A stretch of DNA of 64,000 bases, taken from assembly GCA_903899985.1 (NCBI GenBank), contig CAIULL010000139.1, forward strand, positions 1 to 64,000, read 5' to 3'. Below, in pieces: positions 9,390 through 17,807 of the stretch (positions are counted from its first letter, which is position 1; each line of letters opens with the position of its first letter). This DNA comes from an uncultured Schlesneria sp. (GTDB taxonomy: Bacteria > Planctomycetota > Planctomycetia > Planctomycetales > Planctomycetaceae). The position numbers and the translations under genes were made by a program. The notes beneath the pieces were generated by a model. It had not been told where the DNA came from. It searched no databases and was given only the letters and a program-made list of their open reading frames with translations.

Positions 9390-11312
9390 TCAGTCGTCAT
9401 TCATTCGCTTCAGCAGATTGATTTCCGGAGCAACTTCATTGAGGTGATGGATCGAAACAACACCTCGTTCCCTTGCAGGTCGTTTTCCATTCGCACCTTT
9501 TGGAGAAGAGACTTCTCCGAAAATGCCGATCACTTTGTGATCTTTATTTAAGATTGGACAACCAGACCAGTCCGTGTCCGTCGTTCCAAACTGAACCGAA
9601 ATTCCCAATTCCTTGCTATTCTTGGGCATCGTCCCCATTTTGGCTGCCAGTTTTTTGGAACGTCGTTCTTTCGGTGGCCCCACAACATCCGACCGATAGG
9701 TCAGCGAACTGGCCGAGTCGTCCTCATCATTTTCAAATGGAAACCCAACCATCGCAAATGACGTCTCTTTGGTGTTTTTGAGTGATCGCGTAAACAACTC
9801 CAAATGAGCTTCCAATGGGTCCGTTGCAACGACATCAATGACAGCGACATTATACCGAAGCTGAATTTTTTGTGCGGCTTCGATCTTCTTTTCGAGTGAA
9901 AGCTCTGCCGCCTCTTTCACCGCTTCGGTTGCCTGCTTATAGGTAATATGAACTCGAACGTTTCTGATCGGATATGTTTGTTTGGATGTCGGATGAACGG
10001 CGACGGCTGTTCGCTTTTGCTTGCGGTATTTTTCAATCGCCGTAGCGACAGAAGCAGAAGTGACGAGATGCCGATCGGTGACAGCCCAGGCAGTCCCGAT
10101 TTGACATTGCCCGTTTCCATCAGGATCCTCGAGAACAATTGCATAAAGACTGTCGACGGTCGACTGTAGCACAGGGGACATCGAGGCATCGTCGGCATCA
10201 CCGGTTGCCGTGGGCTTTCCCGATAAGGAGACCATGGAGGGATCAGAATCTTTCTCCATGGACTCGTCGCTGTCAGGATCTGTTTCCGACATTTCAATCT
10301 TTGCCGTGTCGTCAGTCTTTTCTTCTACCGAAGGCACTTTGACAGGCGGAGCTTTTTCGATGGGCGCAGCTTTGATTGCTGGTTTTGCCGGGATCGTTGA
10401 CGGAACGACAGCAACGCTAGGGACTGGTGTTTCCTGAGTCTGTTGACTGTTAATCGCACTTGGAAGACCGTTGAGACTCGGCTGAGTCAGCGATTTCCAG
10501 ACGAAACTCGAAATGATCCAAACAACCAGCAGGGCTAAACCGGCACCAGCGCAGCGCCCTACGATCATCATGATCCATTGCATTTCGTCTTTTTCACTCG
10601 AACGACGGCGCCGTGGGGCTTCCGGCAGATCATCCCACGACGATGTTCTTTGCAATGTGGGCAGATTGGCTTCAAATTCGTCAGCCGTTGGTTTACGAAC
10701 AGGAATCTGGCCGCTACTGCCGGGCCGTTTCGCACCGGAGGGAGTGTTTTTGGAATCCGATCGTTTTGTCGAAGCCACACCGTCCGACGGGGATTTCACC
10801 GACCGCATTGTCGATGACGATGGCGGTTTCGTCGCTGGAATCGTCGACGACGACGGAGCTTTAGCCGGGCCGGATTTTCCGGCGGAAGTAACTCCTGCCG
10901 CTGGAATTGTGTCGGAGGATGGTTTCCGAGATTTTCGAATTGATGATGACGGGAGAGAATCGTCATCGTCAAGAAGCAAACTCATGGCACCCGCGTCAGG
11001 ACCATCAGAAATCGGCAGAAAGTCGTCAATTGGTTCAAATGTCACCGGAGGACTGTTTTCCGTCAGTCGAATCACGTCTCCAGGCTTTAAATAATGAATA
11101 CGCGCAGGCTTCGCGTTTCCGACGATTAACGAATCAGCGTCACGAGCTTCGATGAGCCATTTACCACCGATTTCACGAATGACCGCATGGTTGGGCTTGA
11201 TTTCTTCCACGCCAGCGAATGACACTTGGCAATTTGGGTCGCTTCCGAGCGAAATCTCTTCTTCACCGACCGTAATCGGCGGTCTTCCCTGAATTGCAAG
11301 CGTAATTGGCAT
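9390..11312 (-). CDS. FHA-domain membrane protein with degenerate trypsin-like domain
   Basis: A 640-residue protein. Residues about 15-85 form an FHA domain (phosphothreonine reader): 'EISLGSDPNCQVSFAG' and 'NHAVIRE', with the GS and N-H core present. A long Ser/Pro/Lys-rich linker follows, then one transmembrane helix (about 246-275). A second Pro/Glu-rich linker leads to a trypsin/HtrA-like fold (about 385-630). In this fold the catalytic His position is Ser421 (LVTSASV instead of VTxAH). The Asp position appears to be Asn (YNVAVIDV). Only a serine remains, Ser583 in DWSGCPI. A hydrolase role is therefore unlikely; it probably links phospho-signalling to an extracytoplasmic binding domain (inference). 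ATG 11312 is preceded by GAGAGGA; the frame extends upstream only through TTG 11366. Confidence 0.78.
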   Translation of the reverse strand: MPITLAIQGRPPITVGEEEISLGSDPNCQVSFAGVEEIKPNHAVIREIGGKWLIEARDADSLIVGNAKPARIHYLKPGDVIRLTENSPPVTFEPIDDFLPISDGPDAGAMSLLLDDDDSLPSSSIRKSRKPSSDTIPAAGVTSAGKSGPAKAPSSSTIPATKPPSSSTMRSVKSPSDGVASTKRSDSKNTPSGAKRPGSSGQIPVRKPTADEFEANLPTLQRTSSWDDLPEAPRRRRSSEKDEMQWIMMIVGRCAGAGLALLVVWIISSFVWKSLTQPSLNGLPSAINSQQTQETPVPSVAVVPSTIPAKPAIKAAPIEKAPPVKVPSVEEKTDDTAKIEMSETDPDSDESMEKDSDPSMVSLSGKPTATGDADDASMSPVLQSTVDSLYAIVLEDPDGNGQCQIGTAWAVTDRHLVTSASVATAIEKYRKQKRTAVAVHPTSKQTYPIRNVRVHITYKQATEAVKEAAELSLEKKIEAAQKIQLRYNVAVIDVVATDPLEAHLELFTRSLKNTKETSFAMVGFPFENDEDDSASSLTYRSDVVGPPKERRSKKLAAKMGTMPKNSKELGISVQFGTTDTDWSGCPILNKDHKVIGIFGEVSSPKGANGKRPARERGVVSIHHLNEVAPEINLLKRMNDD

Positions 11313-11640
11313 ATGTCGATCCTCTCGTAAGCGTCTTGGCTTTTGAAACCACCCGCTCCTAAGCAACGTAAAAAAGGATTTCGACGATCACTACTTTCCA
11401 GAGTTCCTGCAAAAAAACAGAATTACTGATTTTGTCAAATTTGCAGCGCAACCATCGTTGCTTTCTGCACGGCAGAAACTTGTGAAACTATAGCGACTAG
11501 TCCAGTGTAAATTGCGAGCAAATTCGAAAAAGTAACGCGGAATTCTACAGATTTCTAACAGAATGTCAGAATCTGATCCAGACAAAAAGGTTTTTTTTGA
11601 AAATCACGCTCAAGCAACGATGGCTAAATGACTTACACTC
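11313..11640. other. Intergenic region with a 12-bp inverted repeat
   Basis: No gene-like frame is convincing here. CCATCGTTGCTT at 11452-11463 and its exact inverse AAGCAACGATGG at 11612-11623 lie 148 bp apart. A run of eight T follows GACAAAAAGG near 11590. The tract should contain the promoter of the FHA gene (minus strand). Confidence 0.5.
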
Positions 11641-12267
11641 TCATTTCAGCGCCTTGCGCTCAGAATTCGCCGATTTCCATTCTCGGACCGTTTTCGACGC
11701 GACGCTGGTTCCCGTCAGATCGAGACTCATCAAACTCTCTTTGCCTAGCAAATGCTGACGGAATCCTTCATCAGTAATTTTGGTCCGAGCAAGTCGCAAA
11801 TCACGTAGTTTCGGCAATTCCGCAAGTTGGTTGAGCCCTGCATCCGTGACTTGAGTATTGTTCAAATCCAGTTCTCGCAATTGTTTCAAGCCCGCAAGAT
11901 ACCTGAGTGTTTCGTCGGTGACGTCGGCATTTGCCATTTGCAAAACGATTGTGTCCGTCCGGTTCGCAATGACCGAGTAATCTTGACGATCCCAACCCGT
12001 CAATGTGATGTGCCTTTCACCTGAAACGATCCTTTCCAGTGGTCCGAGACTGATCAACCGAGTAAGCGCCGAATTGATCACGATCGGCAGGCCGGTCATC
12101 ACAATCGAGAGCACGATCAGCAATAGGGGTGCCTTCAATCGCTTCCATGGCATTTTTCGTAGCCAGACTTCCATCAGACGTATGAACATCCAACAAAGTC
12201 CGATTACACCCAGGATCGTCCCAATAATAATCGACACCGCCGCAATTCGTTCCAACATCTTCGACAC
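11641..12267 (-). CDS. Small leucine-rich-repeat membrane protein
   Basis: A 208-residue protein with two N-terminal hydrophobic segments (about residues 8-30 and 45-65). They are followed by three to four leucine-rich repeats of the planctomycete type. The repeat pattern is LxxLxxLxxLRELDLNNTQVTDAGL, then LAELPKLRDLRLARTKITDEGF and a third, 'SLMSLDLTGTSVAS'. The repeats would be exposed on one face of the membrane as a binding surface. The start is uncertain: GTG 12267 has GGAG only 4 nt upstream, while ATG 12258 has the same box 14 nt upstream. It is codirectional with, and 64 bp after, the DUF1549/DUF1553 gene, so co-transcription is likely. No function can be assigned. Confidence 0.7.
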   Translation of the reverse strand: MSKMLERIAAVSIIIGTILGVIGLCWMFIRLMEVWLRKMPWKRLKAPLLLIVLSIVMTGLPIVINSALTRLISLGPLERIVSGERHITLTGWDRQDYSVIANRTDTIVLQMANADVTDETLRYLAGLKQLRELDLNNTQVTDAGLNQLAELPKLRDLRLARTKITDEGFRQHLLGKESLMSLDLTGTSVASKTVREWKSANSERKALK

Positions 12268-12331
12268 TGGTCTCCGTTAATCTGTGGCACAACCGCCAGA
12301 TCCAGCTGGCGTAAAAAAAATGCCGATCTGG

Positions 12332-15300
12332 CTATTCTTTTGTCACCGTTTCATCAAGATTCAAAAGAATTCTACTGACAACCGTCCATGCAGCGGCTTC
12401 TGCTGGCGTCGTTCCCGCAGGAAGTTCGGGAGGATGCTCAGGGTCATTAGCTGCCAGGTCCCAAGGCTTGACAGCATTCGCCTGGAATCGAGCCTTTTGC
12501 TGGGCGAGCACCTCACTTAAGACACCATGTTCGGCTTGCAACGGGGGACGAGATACACATCTTCGAAACGCGAATGTCAATCGAGCATCTTCATCCGCCC
12601 CTCCTTCTTTAAGCGTCAGAAGTGCCAGCCCGCGTGCGGCTTCCATAAACAAAGTCTCATTAAGCGTCGTCAGTGCTTGAAGGGGAGTATTCGAACGTGG
12701 ACGTTTGACACACGAAAAATCCGCATTCGGAACGTCAAAATTCGTCAGCATCGGGTAGGGCGTTGATCGACGCCTGAACGTATACAACCCACGCCGGTAT
12801 CGGTCTGGACCCGTCGCATCGGTCCACGTGAATGGGCCGTAACTTGCAGGAGGTAAAAACAGAAATGCGGGCGCCGGGGTGAACACACTCGGACCACCAA
12901 GCTTTTCGTTTAACAAGCCGCTCGCACTGAGTGCGATGTCGCGAACAACCTCTCCTTCCACTCGAATTCGCGGCCCCCTCGCCAGCAATCGATTAAACTG
13001 GTCTCGTTCAAATAATTCTGGCGAAACGTGACTTGACTGATGATAAAGCGAACTGCCCAGAATCAAACGATGCAGATGCTTGAGGCTCCAGGGTTTTCGT
13101 GCGGTTTCACCCGGAAGCATCAAAGTCGGTTCCATCAATTCGACGGCAAGCCAATCGAGTAGTTCGGGATGACTTGGAGTTTCGCTCTGTGTTCCAAGGT
13201 CTTCTGGCGTACCGACAAGACCTGTTCCAAAGTACGCCTGCCAGATACGGTTCACGATAACTCGCGCCGTTGTCGGACTGCGTCGATCAACCAGCCATTT
13301 GGCCAGCGTCAGCCGGTTCAATTCTTGCGGCTCAACGTCGCCTGGCAATTGATGAAGAAAAGCTGGAACACCTGGGGCGACGAGCTGTTCTGGCTTGAGA
13401 AAATCACCCCTCTTCAAGATTCTGGTTTCACGCGGCACCTGTCGATGCTTTAGCGTCAACGTGGTCGATCCAACAGGCCATTCCTTCCAAAGTGCTTCAA
13501 TCTGTTCGTTTGCCGATTGAAATTCAGGAACCGTCGTCCGCCAGTACGAAAACACTGACGCCGTCTGTTCCGAGGTTCGCTTTGCATGTGGAATGACCAG
13601 CACTTCGCGAACTGATTTCGGAACGCGATCCGCTTCGGGATTGGCGGCTTTCGTGACGGAAAGCCGGAATCGTCCGAGGTTGTTATTCATATGATCATCG
13701 CTGTTCCAACCCCCGTGATTCTGCTTGAGAGCAATGTTCAGCGTTGTTCCACCCTCATATCCAAATGGCTGATCAGCAACAAAGACGGCGTTACGAGGGA
13801 CATTCCGGCGTCCAGGTCCAGCGTCAATCCCCCAAGCGGTGTCGTCGTTTCCATCAATCGCGAAATCAACGGGTCCAGTGACTCGACGCTTGTTGGACTT
13901 GTCATAAAAATTAGCCTCCAGCTCACGCTCGGGATTTCCATAATCAGCGGTTGCCCGGACGAATTTGATTGTCCGCTTGTTCTCGGGATGCCTGGAGTCA
14001 ACCACTTCGACCGAAATTTCGGTCAGGGCAGAGGTCCCCATAAACGATCGCCCCGGACCACCACATGGCAGATTGGGATCATTCAGCAACTCCAAACGAA
14101 CGGCGGTCATCCCGGTTTGATTCGTCGTCCCTCTTAACGTTGTCGAGTACTTTGTCGGCGCGTACCCTTGAGCGAGAATTGATCCATCACCCATATCAAA
14201 ATATCGCTGGCCGTTATCCCCCGTATTGACGAGCTTCAATGTCGTCCACTCCGAATTTTGAACCCCACTCCCATCGGATGCACCAGACGAGGGATTTTTC
14301 GCCTGAATGGCCGCCTCCCATGCTTCGAGGCGGTCTTGCCAGTCTGGTGTCTGCTGTTTGAGTTGCCGTTCGATTTCGGCCATTTGCCCCTTTAAGCCGG
14401 CGATTTTGACGAGTTCTTCCCTCGTATAAACAACACGTTGTTCTTCATGATCATTATTCAGGAACGCAAAAAGCCGGTAGTACTCTTCGTGCGTCATGGG
14501 ATCATATTTGTGCGAATGGCACTGAGTGCACTGGATCGTCAGCCCCAGAATGCTTTTGCCGATTGCATCCATCCGGTCGAACATCGCATCCATGCGGAAC
14601 TGTTCCGGATCAACCCCTCCTTCTTCGTTCAACATCGAATTCCTCAGGAATCCGGTCGCCACGATCTGGTCTTGAGTTGGATTCGGAAGCAGATCTCCTG
14701 CAATTTGCTCGATGATAAATTGATCGTAAGGCAAATCTCGATTCAAAGCGTCGACGACCCAATCGCGATAGAACCAGACTTGCCGCGACTTATCTTTTTC
14801 AAATCCGTCGGAGTCAGCATAACGAGCCGCGTCAAGCCAGTGTCGTCCCCATCTCTCGCCATAATGAGATGACTTCAGAAGACGTTCAATCTGTTTAAAG
14901 TCTGCATCAGGACTTTTGTCGGCGATGTATGTATCAACATCCGAAATCGACGGAGGGAGGCCGACAACATCCAGACTGAGCCGCCTTAGCCAGGTGATAC
15001 GATCTGCCGGGCTCGCGGGAGACAATCCTTCCGTTTTGAGCTTCGCGAGAATGAAAGCATCAATGGGATTCCGTACCCAATTCGGGTCATTTTCAGGAAG
15101 ATTTGGCAATTGCGGCCGATCTGGTGCTTTAAACGCCCAGTGCGAAGTGAATTCGGCACCTTGAGCGATCCAGAGATTCAGCAACTTGATCTGATCCTTA
15201 GAGAGGGAACCTTTCCTGGACGATGGAGGTGGCATTACCCGCTCGGGATCGGTACTGATCACACGACTGATTAAATGACTGGCGGCAGGCTGCCCGGGCA

Positions 15301-15529
15301 CGATCGCGATGTCGCCCGATTCGGCGGCTCTGATCGCTTGTTCGCGACGGTCGAGTCGTAATCCACCCTTTCGGTTTGCTTCATCGGGACCATGACACAC
15401 AAAGCAATTGTCAGAAAGAATGGGACGGATATCGCGATTGAAATCAACGACGGTCGGCTCGGACGAGACCGCTTCGCGGCCGAAGATGGCGATGACACAA
15501 AACCACAAAATCGAATAGTCACGAGCCAT
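12332..15529 (-). CDS. Cytochrome c head / DUF1549 / DUF1553 secreted protein
   Basis: A 1065-residue exported protein characteristic of Planctomycetota. After a signal peptide (about residues 1-23) it carries a PSCyt1 haem-binding head with NCFVCHGPDEANRKGG (CxxCH) and FNRDIRPILSDNC. DUF1549 follows (about 150-360: NPIDAFILAKL, RRLSLDVVGLPPS, YGERWGRHWLDAARYADSDG) and ends at a second CxxCH (CTQCHSHKYDP). A middle region (about 410-640) looks like a carbohydrate-binding-type beta-sandwich. DUF1553 comes last (NRLTLAKWLVDRRSPTTARV, VNRIWQAYFGTGLV, SETPSHPELLDWLA). ATG 15529 has AGGTGG 6 nt upstream; TTG 15559 is the only longer start. These proteins are usually paired with a DUF1501 gene; here the downstream neighbour is an LRR protein instead. 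The reaction is unknown, and electron transfer linked to polymer turnover is a common suggestion only. Confidence 0.88.
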   Translation of the reverse strand: MARDYSILWFCVIAIFGREAVSSEPTVVDFNRDIRPILSDNCFVCHGPDEANRKGGLRLDRREQAIRAAESGDIAIVPGQPAASHLISRVISTDPERVMPPPSSRKGSLSKDQIKLLNLWIAQGAEFTSHWAFKAPDRPQLPNLPENDPNWVRNPIDAFILAKLKTEGLSPASPADRITWLRRLSLDVVGLPPSISDVDTYIADKSPDADFKQIERLLKSSHYGERWGRHWLDAARYADSDGFEKDKSRQVWFYRDWVVDALNRDLPYDQFIIEQIAGDLLPNPTQDQIVATGFLRNSMLNEEGGVDPEQFRMDAMFDRMDAIGKSILGLTIQCTQCHSHKYDPMTHEEYYRLFAFLNNDHEEQRVVYTREELVKIAGLKGQMAEIERQLKQQTPDWQDRLEAWEAAIQAKNPSSGASDGSGVQNSEWTTLKLVNTGDNGQRYFDMGDGSILAQGYAPTKYSTTLRGTTNQTGMTAVRLELLNDPNLPCGGPGRSFMGTSALTEISVEVVDSRHPENKRTIKFVRATADYGNPERELEANFYDKSNKRRVTGPVDFAIDGNDDTAWGIDAGPGRRNVPRNAVFVADQPFGYEGGTTLNIALKQNHGGWNSDDHMNNNLGRFRLSVTKAANPEADRVPKSVREVLVIPHAKRTSEQTASVFSYWRTTVPEFQSANEQIEALWKEWPVGSTTLTLKHRQVPRETRILKRGDFLKPEQLVAPGVPAFLHQLPGDVEPQELNRLTLAKWLVDRRSPTTARVIVNRIWQAYFGTGLVGTPEDLGTQSETPSHPELLDWLAVELMEPTLMLPGETARKPWSLKHLHRLILGSSLYHQSSHVSPELFERDQFNRLLARGPRIRVEGEVVRDIALSASGLLNEKLGGPSVFTPAPAFLFLPPASYGPFTWTDATGPDRYRRGLYTFRRRSTPYPMLTNFDVPNADFSCVKRPRSNTPLQALTTLNETLFMEAARGLALLTLKEGGADEDARLTFAFRRCVSRPPLQAEHGVLSEVLAQQKARFQANAVKPWDLAANDPEHPPELPAGTTPAEAAAWTVVSRILLNLDETVTKE

Positions 15530-15698
15530 AAGAACCACCTTGATGCGAATCGGCACCAATCAATTTACCGTAGCGAATTTCGGGCTGTATTCGCTCACTG
15601 AGTTGATTCCGTATGCCACTTGCCACAAGCCAGCCTGCACTCACCAAACTGACTGTCAGAAACAACAGCCTGGCAGCTATTTTGGAAATTAAAACACC

Positions 15699-16997
15699 TC
15701 ACGCCGTTTTCACGATTTTGAACGCCTGCTCGGCAGCATCCAGCGTCACCTTGAGATCCTCGTTTGAGTGCGCCGCAGAAACGAAATTCGCTTCAAACTG
15801 ACTGCAAGCGAGATACACCCCTCGTTCCAGCATGGCATGGAAGTAACGTCCAAACGCTTTTGTGTCGCTCTTCGAAGCGATTTCCAGGTTTGTCACGATG
15901 GAAGGATTAAAGAAAAACGTAAACATACTTCCGACCTGCGGGATCGTATGAGGAATCCCTGCCGCTGTCGCCAATTTGGAAAGCCCCGTGACCAGCGATT
16001 TTGTGATCGACTCCAACTGTGGATAAGGGTTCGATTCTTTCAGTTGTTTCAACGTGGCGATTCCACTGGCCATCGCCACGGGATTACCGGAAAGTGTCCC
16101 GGCCTGATAAACCGGACCAACGGGTGAGACAACATTCATGATGTCCGCTCGACCACCATAAGCTCCAACGGGCAAGCCTCCGCCGATGATCTTACCCAGC
16201 GTGGTCAGGTCGGGCCGGATTCCGAAACGAGACTGTGCGCCGCCATAAGCGACACGAAACCCGGTCATCACTTCATCAAAAATCAGCAGCGATCCATGCT
16301 GATGGCAGACATTCTGCAGCGCTGCCAAAAATTCCGGTGTGGGAACGACAACTCCCATGTTTCCAACAACAGGCTCCAAAATGACGGCCGCAATTTCACT
16401 GCCACGCGCCGCAAAAGCCTCTTTCAGTCGTTGAGGATCGTTGTATTCGAGGACCATCGTGTCGCCAGTACATCCTGGCGGAACTCCTGGACTGGAAGGG
16501 GTCCCCAGGGTCAACGCACCACTGCCCGCTTTCACCAGTAAGCTATCGACATGCCCATGATAACAACCGGCGAACTTGACCAGGACGTTTCGGCCGGTAA
16601 AACCCCGTGCCACACGAATGGCACTCATCGTTGCTTCAGTCCCCGAATTGACCATCCGAACGCGTTCAATTGAAGGAACAGCATCAATCACGAGCTCGGC
16701 AAGTTCGGTTTCCAATTCACACGGAGCACCGAAACTCGTGCCCTTGGAAAGTGCCGAAAAAATGGCGTCAATTACGGCGGGATGCCGATGCCCAAGAATA
16801 TGAGGGCCCCAGGAACCGATGTAGTCGATATACCGGTTGCCATCGATATCAAAAAGGTATGCTCCGTCCGCGCGGTCCATGACAACAGGCGATCCGCCGA
16901 CCGCCCCAAACGCGCGAGCAGGACTGTTGACTCCGCCCGGAATTGATTTTTGGGCACGCAGGAAATGTTCCTGACTTTGCCGCAGAGTGAACGTCAT
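15699..16997 (-). CDS. hemL: Glutamate-1-semialdehyde 2,1-aminomutase
   Basis: Converts glutamate-1-semialdehyde to 5-aminolevulinate, the C5 route to haem, in the cytoplasm with PLP. At 432 residues it has the family's normal length. It shows SIPGGVNSPARAF at the N-terminus, GSWGPHILGHRHP, the PLP-stacking region 'MVNSGTEATMSAIRVARG', and the 'LIFDEVMTGFRV' aspartate. The Schiff-base lysine is Lys269 in LGKIIGGGLPVGAYGG. The start is ATG 16997, with no obvious Shine-Dalgarno. The gene begins 34 bp after the stop of the Ala/Pro-rich protein gene, so translation may depend on the upstream gene. The 138 bp between this gene's end and the next gene upstream of 15699 hold nothing I can name. Confidence 0.95.
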   Translation of the reverse strand: MTFTLRQSQEHFLRAQKSIPGGVNSPARAFGAVGGSPVVMDRADGAYLFDIDGNRYIDYIGSWGPHILGHRHPAVIDAIFSALSKGTSFGAPCELETELAELVIDAVPSIERVRMVNSGTEATMSAIRVARGFTGRNVLVKFAGCYHGHVDSLLVKAGSGALTLGTPSSPGVPPGCTGDTMVLEYNDPQRLKEAFAARGSEIAAVILEPVVGNMGVVVPTPEFLAALQNVCHQHGSLLIFDEVMTGFRVAYGGAQSRFGIRPDLTTLGKIIGGGLPVGAYGGRADIMNVVSPVGPVYQAGTLSGNPVAMASGIATLKQLKESNPYPQLESITKSLVTGLSKLATAAGIPHTIPQVGSMFTFFFNPSIVTNLEIASKSDTKAFGRYFHAMLERGVYLACSQFEANFVSAAHSNEDLKVTLDAAEQAFKIVKTA

Positions 16998-17031
16998 GAA
17001 GTCAATCTAGTCAGCGAGTTGGGAAAAGGAT

Positions 17032-17652
17032 TTACTTCTTCTTCGCCGCGCCTTGCAGACGAATCAGTTCGATCTTTGACAGCGGCTTCCCATCGGGACC
17101 TGTTGTCGGAATCGGTTTGGCGGCTTCCACAGGTTTCGCTGCAGCAGGCGCAGATTCAGGGACGGCCGCGGCTGATGGAGCGGCTGCAGTCTCAACGACG
17201 GGCTCGGCGACAGCGGCCTTCGCCGCCTGTTGCTTGCGAATCATATCCAAAGGCGAAGGTTTGGCGGCACCTGCAGCGGCCGGTGCCGCTCCGGTCTTCG
17301 CGGCTTGTTGAGCTCGTATCGCATCCAGCGGGCTTTTTCCTGCCGCAGGTGCTGGTTTTGCGGCGGGTTGGGCCTCGGCAGCGGCGGGTTTTGCAGCTGG
17401 CGCGGCCTTCGCTGCCGGCGCAACAGCTTTCTTCACAGGTGCGTCGACGACCTTCAAATAATCGGGATCGATGTCGTACCAGCCAATGTCGACAGGACCA
17501 TCGAACTCAACCAAAGCTCGACAATTCATGTTCACCGTTCTGACTTTTCCGGTCCAATTTTCGAACCGACGAAGCTCAGGAACGTCTGCATCCACGACGA
17601 CAAACTTGTCCGTGAGTAATTCTTTCAATTTTTCCGCACGTTCGATCGACAT
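17032..17652 (-). CDS. Conserved small protein with Ala/Pro-rich tail and three SPLDxIR-type motifs
   Basis: A 206-residue protein I do not recognise. Residues 1-75 look folded: 'LTDKFVVVDADVPELRRF' and 'GKVRTVNMNCRALVEFDG', ending 'IGWYDIDPDYLKVVD', possibly a small SH3/KOW-like barrel. The rest is a low-complexity Ala/Pro/Lys tail. It contains three spaced copies of a short motif: SPLDAIRAQQAAK, SPLDMIRKQQAAK and, at the extreme C-terminus, SKIELIRLQGAAKK. The motifs look like tandem binding peptides on a flexible tether. ATG 17652 has GGAG 10 nt upstream; GTG 17694 in frame is the alternative. It immediately precedes hemL, so the two are probably co-transcribed, but nothing in the sequence ties it to haem synthesis. 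Confidence 0.7.
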   Translation of the reverse strand: MSIERAEKLKELLTDKFVVVDADVPELRRFENWTGKVRTVNMNCRALVEFDGPVDIGWYDIDPDYLKVVDAPVKKAVAPAAKAAPAAKPAAAEAQPAAKPAPAAGKSPLDAIRAQQAAKTGAAPAAAGAAKPSPLDMIRKQQAAKAAVAEPVVETAAAPSAAAVPESAPAAAKPVEAAKPIPTTGPDGKPLSKIELIRLQGAAKKK

Positions 17653-17807
17653 CTGGCCATCGCTCCGCAGTCGTTTGGATTTTCGTCCCGGCACTTACCG
17701 GTTCCACCGGTCTCTCCCCGATTCTGAAAGAAAGCCCCGTCGAAATCAAGCAGCAGATGATCTCAACCACGGATTCTTTCGGATGCCACTTGTGAGGACA
17801 GTCTCGA

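Noticed and set aside
9355-9391. GAAATTCG/CGAATTTC stem between the convergent radical SAM and FHA genes
   Set aside because: Eight-bp arms with a 21-nt loop and overlap with a stop codon; too weak to call a terminator.
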